A stretch of 64,000 bases of DNA from Elysia crispata (taxonomy: Eukaryota > Mollusca > Gastropoda > Plakobranchidae): the NCBI GenBank assembly GCA_033675545.1, contig JAWDGP010005880.1, forward strand, positions 62,001 to 126,000. Direction: 5' to 3'. The position numbers were made by a program, and so were the translations under genes. Of the stretch, positions 44,901 through 57,631 are shown one piece after another (the stretch's first letter is position 1; every line of letters starts with the position of its first letter). Under the pieces are notes generated by a model, which worked only from the letters and a program-made list of their open reading frames with translations, searched no databases and was not told where the DNA came from.

Positions 44901-47843
44901 ACAAAATATGCACTCTTTGAGTGTATAATATAAGGAAGAGAATTTTCTGTAAATTTATGGGATTCCGTATCTGGATCTTATTACCGAAATTGGGCATGAC
45001 ATGACATGAGACTATAATTATAGTAGAAAATTTTCATTCCTAAGCAAATAATTATAAACCTAGATCTGAATGTTAGACTATTACTTTTATTTTTTTCATG
45101 ACCAGGTGGAGCCTAGTGAGAAGTGTTAGATCTGATCGATATTGATCATGCTCAGCTCATATGTCTTTTAAGAGAAAGATGAAAATTAGGAGAGCATTGC
45201 TCAATATGTAGGCCTTTGTTTATAGTCAGATGAGTAAACCTTTATGGTGCCTCAGTTGAGCCAGTAAAACACATAAAATAGTAACATTTGAGTGATACAG
45301 CTGTAGATGGGCTACAACCTTATAGTATTAGCACAGAAAAAATGAGCTAAATCAGTAAAAAAAAAATGCTCCACAACAATGGCTCTGTGTACAATCAAAT
45401 ATTTTTTTTCATGTAGTTGAGAGGGCGATGGGGGTAAGAGTGAATGCTCATGTAGGCTTGCATTAACCAATTTTAAAGATTCAATACAAATTTTTGTCCC
45501 CAGTTCTCATCCCAAACTATCAGAGTAACGGAGTTAATTTGTGTTAATCAAGGAGATTTTTAAGACAAAAGCAGTTTGAAAATAACTGTGGTAATTTAGT
45601 TTTAGCTTGGTAGTAAAAATGCTAGTGTTTCCTTCGTTAACCCTGACATAAACATATTATTAAAATAAAGTAATCGCAACTTGACAAACCCTAAGCTCCA
45701 TCTTAATTAAGAAATGCTTGAAGGGAATGATGATATATTATTGAAAATGCTAGTCAGTGACCTTCATAGTTTCCTTCGGTGGCTTTCATTGTTTCCTGAC
45801 TTCCTTTTGTTTGCAACCTTTATTTCATTTTATTTTCAGGACAACTGGTCTCATTTAGTCATTGGTAAAAATCTGAGGATGAGGGTCTTAGCGCCCATGG
45901 AGAGGTAGATTTTTTCCCCTAGCATTACTATAGTATAGCCACACTTAGATCTCTTTTTTTTTTTAATTTTTGAAGTTTGAAAATTCTGGAAAGCCTTTTT
46001 AAACCAATGAAAATGGCAAATAATTATGCTATTAATTATTCATAAACTTAAAGAAAAAACACAACAAGAAAAGTTTTGCATATGATAGTAAGATGACATG
46101 GCGATAATGATACATCTAGACACTATGATGTACACATTATTGATGACTCATTGTGACTCAAGTCTATGTTTTATTATTACTTGTATGACTCATTGTTTCC
46201 TGCTTCTGATGTAAAACCCAGATGTCTTCTTACAACTGTGAATCCTGAAACATATGAGAGAAGAAAAGATGGTGAACCTCTCAAGACATTGAAAAGGTGA
46301 GGGGTATTCTAAAGACATGTCATAATTGTTGGTATACAAAATTAAAAAAAATAAAAAAATTAATATACTATCAAGGATGGATTCCTAAAATTCTTAAAAG
46401 AAAATCAATAATTTTTAATAAGGCCTGTTCAAGTATTGGAAGCAAGGAGATATGTCCTTCAATATGTTATTGTTAAATTATTTCCCTTTTTTTAATATCT
46501 GCTCTCCATTGAAATGTCTTGGTGGATGCATGGGTACAAAATTGTCTATTGAGGCTAGCTGGAAGAGTTTGCCTGCCAATTAATTAAAAAAGAAGACAAA
46601 TCACATACACATTGATCAGTCTCCTCCCTCCCTTTACATCGGTTGATAACATCTGAAAATATTGCTATGTGCAAAAATTTTTAATCAAGAATCTAGTCTG
46701 CTGTTTGCCTGTAGTATGTGAAAACTTGTGAAAGATATTGTTATCGTGTTGGCTAGGAAAGAAGATTAGAGGCTGTTTTCTTGCATGCAGTAAGCCCACA
46801 TGCTTTATTTTGTAATTTTGTAATTTTTATTATAGGGATCTGCAGGTAAAAAGAGTTGCACTGTTTCTGGTGAACCTAGCTAAGTAAGACAAGACCTTTT
46901 GATGAGCTTTGTAGTTTCATCTTCTTTTTTCTTGTCTGTGACAGTCTAGCAATTTTTTTTCCAAGTTAAATCATACTTGTTTTCTTTGCAATTATTAAGA
47001 TTATATTTCTTGCCACAACCAAAATGAGAGTAAGAGCAAAAGATCTAGATTTAGGCTTAAAGGGCCAAGATCTTCTGATGTTTCAATCGCAGCAGCTCTT
47101 TTTCTGAGTGGCAACTGTTCTCTTGGCTTATCAAATTGTAGCCTACTGTGCCTTCTGGTGTCAGTACTTATTTGCACATATTGCACTTACATCGAGACCA
47201 AAATTTACTGATACACATTGCAATCACTATGTTGAGACAATTGAAGTGATTTTCCAAGGTCAGGTTTGTAAAAACAATTTTTGAGTGGTATTTAACAATT
47301 GTTCTCTCTTCTTAGCACATGCTCATTGCCATGACCTGCTAATGTCTAATTTACATAATTGTACTTCATATTTATATTAGCCTACATACTCCAGCATTGT
47401 AATAAATTTGTAATTATTTGAGAATGCTATCTTGATCCATATTATTTATATGCTTTTTAATTGAATATTCTTATAGTCTATTATGAAAGCTATATTTTCC
47501 AAATTCTAATAAATCATAAAAAACAAAAAAGCTGTCTTTTGTAATTATATGATTGGCCATACAATCTTCTTATGATTTGAAGACAGTTATGAATTTTTTT
47601 TGTGTTGTGAAATACAAAACCTTGGACCTTGAGATATTAAAGATACAATTAAAAAAAAATTATTATTCCTTTGTTACCTGTTTGAATTATGATATATTTT
47701 TCCTTCCTTGGTTGTATTCCAGAATCAGGATGTTCCCTGAAGTTAGCAAGACCAGTCCATTGTTTGGAATCAGTTTGGGAGTTGAAGTTGAGAACACAGT
47801 GCGGGTGGGGGACCCTGTCTATGCCAAGCGTAAAACATTTTAA
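41921..47843 (+). CDS. MTARC: Mitochondrial amidoxime-reducing component (MOSC-domain molybdoenzyme), complete
   Basis: mARC is a molybdenum-cofactor enzyme on the outer mitochondrial membrane that reduces N-hydroxylated compounds with electrons from cytochrome b5 and its reductase. Seven coding exons join in phase: 41921-42162, 42425-42601, 43821-43977, 44252-44407, 45840-45904, 46222-46296, 47723-47843, giving 330 residues (human mARC1 and mARC2 have about 335). An N-terminal hydrophobic anchor (about residues 12-31) is followed by RRKR, as expected for a signal-anchored protein. The MOSC N-terminal barrel starts at VGEVASIHCYPVKSMQ. The MOSC core shows HFRPNIVIKG, and ERCLLTTVNPET carries Cys267 at the place of the molybdenum-ligating cysteine of human mARC1 (Cys273). 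The C-terminus has SPLFG and VRVGDPVY. No breaks are seen. Whether it corresponds to mARC1 or mARC2 cannot be told; invertebrate copies usually precede that split. Confidence 0.95.
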
Positions 47844-49004
47844 GGTGGATTATTAATTTTCCACATGAAATTAAATGACCATACAAGGAGAGATAAGTCT
47901 TTGGTACTGTTTCTGTGTCTTAATGAGTGTTGATGTTCTACAGCATTATTTTCTTTGTTATTTCTTGCAAGAACTGATTTTCACATTTCTTTAGGCATTT
48001 TTAAGAGGGGAAAATATCATAGGTGTTTAAGTTCAAGTTCATACTTTGAGACTTTTCAGTAAGGCAAGTACTTATCTTTATTAACGGATAAGTATGAATA
48101 TGCCATTCTTTCTAATATGTAGCAGTTTTCAAGAAATACAGAAGAAAATATATGAAGACTTTCATTACAAAATGAGAGATATCCATGTTAAAAAAATAAT
48201 GAGATAAGAATGGAAATGGTTAATCTTTTTAGTCTGCATGACAAGAAAGACACAGCTTATTTAGAGTGATGATAAATGAAATATTTCAGGTCAAAACAGG
48301 ATGAACATATGTTAATTGTTATGACTTTTTAAGAGATAAAAAATTTATTTCAATTGTATAAATATAAAAATTGTCTTTAAAAATAGTCTGTTCTTAATAT
48401 AAGACCACAAAAATTTGCTTTGGATTATTTGTTTAGTATTTTTTTAACCATTTTTTTGGGTAAAATGAAAGCTTGAAGAGGTAATACTTCATTAAAGTTC
48501 TAGAATGATTCAAAGTTTGTTTTATTTCTGTTATTTTTTACTTGGTTACTGACACCTAGCTTTAACAGTACTCTTTTGTAGTCCAAAACCTTTTTTTTTA
48601 AAATTTTTTTTTTGTATTAAAGTTATCAAAATGCCACTCATGAAGCGTTAAAAGTGATATTATTATACTTTTCTCCCAGTATACTTTTGTTGTTGAATGA
48701 TATTTTACAACTAGATTGCAATGCTCTTCCAGACTGTTATTGTTATTGTTTTAACATGGCACAAATGTTATAGGGCATTGAGCTAATGGTTTTAACTTAA
48801 GTTTGCTGAATCATCAATGCGTGTTATATAAAAAAAACAACTTTTATGTTGATGATGAATATGAATGTATTATTCTCTTTTTCTTTAGATTTTTATGTCT
48901 GAAAGATTCTCAACATTTGCTTGACATCAGGGATAAGAAAGATCTTCTTTGCTTTTTTTATTTTTTGTTTATATTTAGGGGCATTTGGCCAATATTTTAA
49001 TACA

Positions 49005-50040
49005 AGCATGATTATTTGTACAAATGAACAGGTGGGGAAGACACAGCAGTATTGAAGAAAAGCAAACTTTAGAAAATAGCAAATTTATCCTTCAGAACCT
49101 TTCATTTTAGAGCTTTAAAGTATACAGAAGAATAAGATATTTAAATTCTTCTCATATATGTGGCCAAGAAGACACTGTTTTGGATAGAAATAGAATAGAT
49201 ACCTCAAGCAAAAAAGTAATTAAAATCTGGGTGCTTTTCTTCAGACTGCCTTCATCTGCTCCACTGAGACCTTATGTTGCGTTCATGTGATCCACTTCAG
49301 ATACAATGAAGTGCATAACTTTATGTGGTGAAAAAGTGGTCTTCACAAAAAAAAAAAAGCAACAAAATAATAAACAACCAATCAAAAGTAGGATGTTTAT
49401 TATTCATGCAAATTTCATGAATTTCTGATGTTGATTCCTGGTCCTGACTGCTTCTTAAGTAGATATTATTACAATCTCTAAAGAGGTACTCATATGCAGC
49501 ATATTTATTTTAAGATTTTAAACTGAGCTTATACATGCACATGAATTTAATTCAAAACAAAGCTACAGTACCTAGATCTAAATCTATAATATAGCTCTTA
49601 GTTAAGCTTTGAGTTGTTTGAAAATCAATTCTTTCTCTATTATTTTTATTCAGTGTTGAGCGTTTGGCTCATACTTGATGTAAAATTGAATGCCAAATGG
49701 TGCTTGATCCAGTGGATCTATGTGCTCTAACACCAAACTGCTCAGCTGACAGGCTAACCTGATATAGGTCATTGTATGGCTCATGAAACTATGAAAAGCC
49801 TTCATGTTCCTTTTGTCACAGGGTTAGTGGGAAGCCCCATGATTGGTCTTTTCTTAGCAAAAATAGACAGAGGCAGATCTATTGCAACAAAGTACAATGA
49901 ATTTTTATAAGCATTTTACAGTCTAAATTCATAATTAATTATTTAAAGTGACCACATTTGAGACTGATATTGGCACTTCAAAGTTCAGTAAACTTTATTC
50001 TCGTACTTAAAGTGGTTTTGGAAAAGATAGCTTGGAATAA
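49005..50040 (+). repeat. Dispersed repeat, copy 1 (partner at 61978-63430)
   Basis: Starts ACAAGCATGATT and shares many blocks in the same order with 61978-63430: AAATGAACAGGTG, ATTTAAATTCTTCTCATA, TGGTGAAAAAGTGGTC, GGCTCATGAAACTATGAA and GACCACATTTGAGACTGAT. Copies have diverged and carry different insertions. No coding capacity was seen. It lies in the MTARC 3' flank. Confidence 0.75.
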
Positions 50041-51005
50041 ATTTGTTAGCCTTTTATAATATAAATTACAAATATCAATGTTCTTCTCAGTCATATAATG
50101 CAGTGGATATTTGTTATTTCTGTGATATTTGTGCTACATAAAACTATGTAATCTTGTCCCTTTAAATATATATCATGACTCACAAGATAAGTTTAGCAAA
50201 GACATTGTGTTTTTGAGAATGAAAACATGTTATTTCAACATCTGACTTCTTTTAGAAGTAAAGCACACATGCTTTCAGTCTCTGTTGTGTAATATGTGCC
50301 ATAAATTGTGTGGTGCAACTCTACCCTGCCATACTTTTTTTACATTTTTGTTTTGTCAGGATCTTTAAAAATTGCTTTCAGTAAGAATTTCAAGTAGATA
50401 TTTGTCTCATGTTTTTCCAGAAACTTTTTATTGTGATAAAGCAAAATGGGTGTCAGTAGAAATCAATAAGAAAAAAACAGAGTTTTCCTTTATCGTCACT
50501 AAATCATTTACCGAAATAATTGCTTAATAATTTGGGTCATCTTTGTTCTTTTTTTTTAAATTTTTTTTCAAGCACCATCCATATCTCTGTATGAACCTCT
50601 TGTGCATAGACTTATCTTAGTTCAGTGTTACAGTCAAAAAAGCAATTCTTTCCTCTTTAACTTTGATGCTGAAAACCGTTTATATTTATTCATTTCAGTA
50701 AAAGTTATATCTATGCAGGTGAAATGTTTATGAAAGGCTCAAAATGTGTGTGAAGATTTTTTGACAATGAACAGAATTTTAGAATCTTTTGCTTAAAGCA
50801 TGAGTGTGTTTTTTATCTATCTGAACCTGAATATTTGTGAAGTGTCCTTTAACACATCTATCTACATTCTGCACACAACTACAATCAGCAGTCAATCCTT
50901 GTTATCTTTTGTATTTTAGGGATCATTTGAATTCTCATTAGGCTTGTTCTAAAATAAAACTGTTGGATGAACTTCAGATCTTCTGAAATGAGCTAAAAAG
51001 CAATA

Positions 51006-51504
51006 CAGTCGAGTCCAAATAATTTGAATCCGCATAGTTTGAAATTTTGGATATTTCGAAGTGGAATAATTTTACCAAATATTTCTCTCTTAAGCTTTAT
51101 TAAAAAAGTATCGGTTAGTTGGAAGTTGGAAAGAAGGATCCGGTTAATTCGAAGCCATCTTGACGTGTTTTTTTTTAAATTCTGAAAGCAGTTTTCTTAG
51201 CTTGTAGAACAAAGAAAATTGTGCTATGCTCGTGTGGCAAGCAATTCTGGTGTGTGTATGTATGTTCCGACCACTTATGTTAGAGGCAAGAGTCTGCAAT
51301 AAGACTAGGAGTAGGAGAAGGAAAGGGAAAGGGGTTAGGCCCAAGGACCAGGTATGAATCCCTACATGCCCTAGTACATTACTGATCTGTCATCCACATT
51401 TTTTTTTTACTCTCTTTTCTCTATGTATCCTGATAATTTAAACTTCGGATAATTCAAAGTCCTTTTTTTTATCCCAATGACTTCGAAATAACCAGACTTG
51501 ACTG
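51006..51504. mobile_element. Pogo/Tigger-like MITE (Tc1/mariner superfamily)
   Basis: The 499-bp element begins CAGTCGAGTCC and ends GACTTGACTG. The terminal inverted repeats pair over about 25 bp with a few mismatches (CAGTCGAGTCCAAATAATTT versus CAGTCAAGTCTGGTTATTTC), with subterminal TTCGAA words on both sides. It is flanked by TA on each side (51004-51005 and 51505-51506), the target duplication of this superfamily. No transposase is encoded, so it is non-autonomous. Confidence 0.8.
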
Positions 51505-51756
51505 TAGTTAGTTTTCATGCTTAATTCAGCAAACAAATGCTGACGTTTCTTGCTGTGACCTTTTTTATGATTGATTTTTTTTTAAACTTGTATGCTTGTT
51601 CTGCTGTTTGTCCACTAGGCCTGTTCTTTAGGGAATCTCTTTTCTCTGCCTACCCATGTAACTATCCCAGGTCTCAACAATTCTTGAGATCAGTTTTTTG
51701 CTATAAGAACGTCAATAAAAAAAAATTATTTTTTCAAAATACTTTACATATAAAAT

Positions 51757-52345
51757 ATTATCCTTTTTATATTTAGTTTGTAGCCATAAATATGTAATAA
51801 ATTTATTGAAAATTAAATGCATTTATCTAAGATTTGTAATCAGATTGGCTGTCGATATTTACTCAGTATTATATTCAGAGTTATATTGTAATATTGTGAC
51901 ATCTCAGGATTTTTTGGAATCCAGAATACTCAATGCCTTCATAATTCTACTTTTCAAAATTTTTTGCACACCCACCAGATTCAATATCTTGTGACAAGGG
52001 TAATGTGAAGCAAAAACTTTTTCAACTGTTTGTCTTTATGTCAAAATTGAGATCAATTTACTTCTCTGTTGTAACTTTTTTCTAATATTCAGCCCATGTT
52101 GTATGTATTTTTACATGAATAAAACTAATTTACTTTTGCCATAAAATTTTTGTTTGAAAGTTTCTTTGAGAAAAAATTTTGTAATTCTTCTTTGTCATAT
52201 TCTGTGACAAAGTATCTTTCTGTCAATTATTGAGTGACATGATTATATGTCTCTCTTGAGCCTTCCTCATAATAAATGACTAGCATGTTTTTTAAATAAT
52301 CAAAAGTTATACTGAATAATATTACAAAGAATTTGCATCCCATCA

Positions 52346-52399
<54 letters not shown>

Positions 52400-53175
52400 A
52401 CATTTAAGTGTTGTCTTGTAGGCAAGTTGATAAAAGGATTTGTGATGACACTTTTTTTGTTTTTCACTCAAAACTTGTGTTCATTTGTATGAACAGAATT
52501 TGCTTATCTATGATAAAAAATAATGCACAGAATATTACATAGATGGGAAAGATCAAAGGCTTACATAAAACACGTTCACCATGGCTGTGTGTAATTTTAA
52601 TTTCATTTGTCTATTCTAAAATTACTGCTAGAACTGGAATAGATTTCAGCTGCATGATGATAGCTTAAGTAACTAAGTTTATGATCAAATGAAATGCCGT
52701 TATTTACTATGTTCCACATAGTATTCTGTCATTTATTCTGTTATGTAAATAATGTCTAATACCTCTTGAATTTAATGATAATGAGCTGATTTTGTAAAAT
52801 CCCATTTATCTTTTTAAATGCACATTATAATGTTAGCTTATACAAATGATATGAAACTAATAATGGTAATAATAATGGTGAGCTTATTTTGTAAAATCCC
52901 ATTATATTTATATATCCCTTTAAAAGCACATTATAATGAAAGTATAAAGTGATATGAAATATTACAATGAGAATATTTAACTATTTGCATAAATCTATTT
53001 ATAGATCCTTTTAGTTTAAGTCTAAGGATAGCTATGAATTCCATAAAATACACCTATAAGCTCTTTTTTTTATACTTTTTTTTTTCAGAAATTCAAAGCC
53101 CTTTAATATTGCATTTAAATCAGGGAAGTACAGAATTGACTGATTTACTGTATTCGGAAAGTACAGATTTTACTA
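51757..53175 (+). repeat. Tandem duplication, unit A
   Basis: Matches 53205-54343 in the same orientation, for example GTAATCAGATTGGC, ACTCAGTATTATATTCAGAG, TTGTGACATCTCAGGATT and TTACATAGATGGGAAAGATC. The offset is about 1,438 bp at the left end and about 1,181 bp at the right end. Unit A contains a TA microsatellite and an internal duplication of a segment with TTTTGTAAAATCCCATT (near 52785 and 52888) that unit B lacks. Confidence 0.85.
52348..52395. repeat. (TA)n microsatellite
   Basis: About 24 uninterrupted TA units inside duplicated unit A. The corresponding place in unit B has only a short remnant near 53758. Confidence 0.95.
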
Positions 53176-53204
53176 CTGTCTGAGTGCTTTCTAACAAAAT
53201 TTTA

Positions 53205-54343
53205 TCCTGTTTTCATGTAGCTTTAAACATGTAATGAATTTATTGAATGAAAATGAAATGGATTTATCTATGAATTGTAATCAGACTGCCAATATATACT
53301 CAGTATTATATTCAGAGTTATATTTTAATATTGTGACATCTCAGGATTACCTGGAATGCAGAAACTCAATGCCTTCATAATTCTAATTTTCAAAATTTTT
53401 CGCACACCTACCGCATTCAATATTAAGTAACAATTGTAATGTGAACTAAGAACTTCATCAACTGTTTGTCTTTGTGTCAAAATTAAGATGAATATACTTT
53501 TCTGTTGTAACTTTTTCTAATATACAGCGCATGTTGTGTTTTTACATGGATAAAACTAAAAGATTTTTGCAACTGAATCTTTGTTTGAAAGTTTCTTTGA
53601 TATATAAGTTTGTAATTCTTAGCCGTCCCATACTGTGAGAAAATTTCAATCCCTGAGTAACTCTCTCTTGAACGTTTCTCATTATAAATTACTAGCATGT
53701 TTTTTAAATGATCAAAAGTTTTACTGAATAATATTACGAAGAATTTTCATCTCATCCTATATAGATATAACAGATAAAAAAATGCACAGAATGTTACATA
53801 GATGAAAAAGATCATAGGCTTACATAAATTTTTTTTACCATGGCTGTGTGTAATACTAATTTCATTTGTCTATTCCAAAATTACTTCTAGAATAAAAATT
53901 TATTTGAGCTATATGGTGATAGCTTAAAGAACTAAGTTGGTGATCAAAGAAATGTTTTCTAAAATCCACATAGTATTCTATTATATTAAGTTATGTAAAT
54001 AATGTCTAATACCTCCTGAATCTAATCATAATAAGAATCATGAGCTCATTTTGTAAATCCCATTATATTCTTTTAAAAGCACATTATAATGTAAATACTA
54101 ATAGATATGAAACAATAAGAATGGTTAACCATTTGCCTAAATCTATTATAGATCCTTTTTAATAGCCATTATCATGCAGTTTAAATAAATTAGGACCTAA
54201 GAATTCCCAAAAGAAAGTACACCTTTATGCCCTTTTTACATTTTTTTCCAGGAATTCATGGGAGCCTTTAAATATTGCTTTTGAACCATTCTTTAAATAG
54301 ATTAGGAAAGTACAGAATTGGCTGATTTCCTGTATTGGGAAAG
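53205..54343 (+). repeat. Tandem duplication, unit B
   Basis: Second copy of the 51757-53175 segment, directly following it. It ends with GGAAAGTACAGAATTGGCTG, matching the end of unit A (near 53129). Divergence by substitutions and small indels is visible throughout. Confidence 0.85.
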
Positions 54344-54790
54344 AAGAGAATTTTCTGTTTTCTACATTGTTATTTTAGGGTGTTTTCCCTCTAGAGAGCT
54401 AAGATGATTTACAAAATATATAAAAATAAACATACACATTGTAATGTACATGAAATATGAAGTGGATAATATGAAGAAATTGAAAGACCAATAACGCACT
54501 TAAAACATACATTACTAATGAAACATCCAGTGTGGTGGTTAAATAAAAAAATCATTAACTCCTTTTCAAAAGGGATCTTGAAAATCGTAACACATGCCTA
54601 CATATTATCTTGAAGACAAACATTTGTGCAATTCAAGAAGAAGAAACCAATCAAAATGATTCGTTATGAATATTGTCTGATAAAGCACTTTGCATCGGTC
54701 AATAGGCTAAGCAGACATTTGTGAACTGTTAGGATAAAATGTTCACCCCTGCCCCATTTCCATTCTTAACCAAGACAAAAAAAAAAAAAG

Positions 54791-55096
54791 GGACAGTTTC
54801 ATTTTTTTTAACTTATAATGAGATATGGGATGTCAGAGAGACCGATTTTTTAGGAAAAGGACAGAAGGCTTTCTCATGTGGCTTCATTAATTTATTGCAA
54901 GATTCTTTGGTCACAGCTTTTGAAATCATGTTTGCATTGAAAAGGCTTCTTTTGAGGCAATCCCAAGGTCCCGCTGGGAGCATGATACACTTCAAGATAA
55001 TTTCAACTAATGAGTTTTCCCCTTTCAATTCACTCATCAGCATCATCCCCATTATTATTATCATTATTCTCATCTTTGTTATCATCATCATCATCA

Positions 55097-55187
<91 letters not shown>

Positions 55188-55512
55188 GTTGTTGTTGTTA
55201 CTATTATTATTGTTATTAATTTTTGTTTAGCAATTGTTATTATTTTTTATTTCTGTGATTTTTATTAAATTTAAAAGAAAAATCTTCTTCCTTTTATTAC
55301 TTTGGTCATGCTCTTCTTCTTTTTTTTTCTCCTCCTCCTCTTTGAAGTTGCTATTGTTGTAGTTGTTGTAGAAGTTGTGATTGTTAAAGATCATGAAAAC
55401 CACCATGACTTTCAACAATGTATGTTTATAAAGTCATTGATTACATCAACTTTGTTTCTGTTTGTGTGTATGTGCTATGTTAAACCCAAAGATATTTAGA
55501 CAGATAACTCCA
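54791..55512 (+). repeat. Second tandem duplication, unit 1
   Basis: Starts GGGACAGTTTCATTTTT and ends AGACAGATAACTCCAATG. It matches 55515-56080 closely in order. It contains a long ATT array (55080-55190) plus CAT and TTG units. Confidence 0.9.
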
Positions 55513-55514
55513 AT

Positions 55515-55800
55515 GGGACAGTTTCATTTTTATTTTTTATATATGGAATATGGGATGTCAGAGAGACAAATTTTAAAAAAAATTTAAATTTGAAGAAAAG
55601 GGACAGGCTTTTTCATGTGGCTTCATTTACTCATTGCAAGATTCTTTGGTCATAGCTTTTGAAATTATGGTTTGCATTGAAAAGGCTTCTTTTGAGGCAA
55701 TCTTAAGGTCCTTCTAGGAGCATGATACACTTCAAGATAATTTCAACTAATAAATTTTCCCCTTTCAATTCACTCATCAGCATCAGCATCATCAACATCA

Positions 55801-55867
<67 letters not shown>

Positions 55868-56080
55868 CATTATTTATTTATTTTTTTTTCAATTAAAAAA
55901 AAAATTCTTCTCCTTTTTTTTTTTTTTATTATTACTATGATCCTGCTTTTCTTCTTTTTCCCTCCTCCTCCTTATAAAAAGGTAAGTTTATAAAGTCATT
56001 GATAACATCGACTTTGTTTCTGTTTGTGTGTATGTGCTATATTAAACCCAAAGACACTTAGACAGATAACTCCGATGGCA
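55515..56080 (+). repeat. Second tandem duplication, unit 2
   Basis: Direct copy of unit 1, with shared blocks such as TTGAAAAGGCTTCTTTTGAG, GATACACTTCAAGATAATTT and TTTCTGTTTGTGTGTATGTG. Its ATT array is shorter (55800-55870) and the region downstream of it is shortened. Confidence 0.9.
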
Positions 56081-56608
56081 GGGGACCACCTAGGAAAGAT
56101 CTGCAAAGAATTATTTTGGACTGCACTTATTTACTACCAATTTAATCAAGAGTTAAGAGATAAGATTTAAGACTAACTTACAAGTGTTGGAGAGCAAGGT
56201 ATGAAGATAGGTCCCGGAATGTGAAGCTTTTACAAATGTGTTAAGATTGGAGAGAATTTATATATATATATAGACTACAGTTTTTGATTCCGCTCATTGG
56301 TTGGTCACATCATTCTAAACTACATGTACCTTGAAAGTTGCAGACCTAACTTTGTAAACCAACTTAATTAGATTTGAACTTTGCTGTGCAATTGTAACAG
56401 TTATGTCCTCCAATTTCCTTTCACGAAGTCACTTGGAAATACACCCATCTGCCTTTTGTGATCTTAAGTCAGTTAAGTGTACTATATGGTTTTGACTAAA
56501 AAACAAAATAAAAAGCCCCCAAGAAAATCGAATGAAAGCAAAGACCAACGCATTTTATTTTTTTCAGTCCCACTGCTTGTTATATTGTCATTGTTGTAAA
56601 TTTATCTG

Positions 56609-56609
<1 letters not shown>

Positions 56610-56700
<91 letters not shown>
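56610..56700. repeat. (TC)n-(TA)n compound microsatellite
   Basis: About 44 bp of TC followed directly by about 45 bp of TA. It lies about 930 bp upstream of the AP-1 sigma ATG. Confidence 0.95.
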
Positions 56701-56701
<1 letters not shown>

Positions 56702-57631
56702 TTTTCAATTCCTGTAATGATCAATAAAACAAAACAACGGTTTCTACATGTACTACCTATACAGTTGAAGTTCATATACATCATGTACCGGTATCTCTTA
56801 TCAAGAAATTATACTGAAAAAATTATCTAAGCCTAATTTATCCAATATAATATAACCCAATACTCCTATTGCCTTGTGAAAAGGCCAATTTGCAATGGTA
56901 CATGTACTGGGTAGTGGGCATACTGAACAACAGCTAATCGTGTACAGTATGTACGCGTACTTTTCCAATCTACATGTATAAAATCCTTCTAATAGCTCAT
57001 TGTAAAACAAGAGCCTAAAAGTAGACTGCCTTGCGAGAAACCATAGCTAACTCCTTTTATTTCAAAATTTGCATACAATAAAAAGCATAGAATAAGATCT
57101 GTAAACAGATTTAAATAAAAAAAAAAAAACAACTTTTAATCAAAATTATGAGATTTTGCTGTTCTCGTACCGGTATGCTTTCTTTCGAAAGAGTGGTTGC
57201 CCTTGTACTTCTACTTCCGCTAATAAAGACCTAAGCTTCTATTGTGAAATTTTGTAGACGTAACCGTTTGAAGTGTCTCATCGTCGTGGACATGCATAAA
57301 ATTAATGCTATCTACTTTTAAGTAAAAGATATAAAGACGTTGTAAATATCTAATTTAAATCTACTCTACACTCTAGATTATATATAAGCCCAACAGATCT
57401 GAAACCATGTAGATCTAAGCCCTGGTTGAAACGAGATTCTAGTGTAGCCAAGGCCGGTGTAACTAACAGTTACGTTAAAAGGTGTCGCAGCAAGCTTTAG
57501 ATCTATAATCTAGATCTCTAGAATATAAATGAGATTTGTCTCTGGATAAATTAGGCCTAGAGTCAATCGAGTATTCATTTTAGCATTATATTGGAGGTGG
57601 ATGTTGAAGAAACTTCAGTTAACAAGTAAAA

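Larger units (their letters stand above)
47844..57631. other. MTARC 3' flank and AP-1 sigma 5' flank, mostly duplicated non-coding DNA
   Basis: No recognisable gene. The stretch contains one copy of a dispersed repeat (49005-50040), a pogo-type MITE (51006-51504), two tandemly duplicated segments (51757-54343 and 54791-56080), a TA array (52348-52395), ATT arrays (55080-55190, 55800-55870) and a CT-TA array (56610-56700). The last 450 bp before the AP-1 sigma ATG contain CTTCCGC (ETS-like, near 57214) and AGATCT words and probably hold that gene's promoter. I saw no TATA box I would trust. Confidence 0.6.

Noticed and set aside
51144-51344. 66-codon minus-strand frame with a leucine run
   Set aside because: Lies inside the MITE and does not resemble a transposase.
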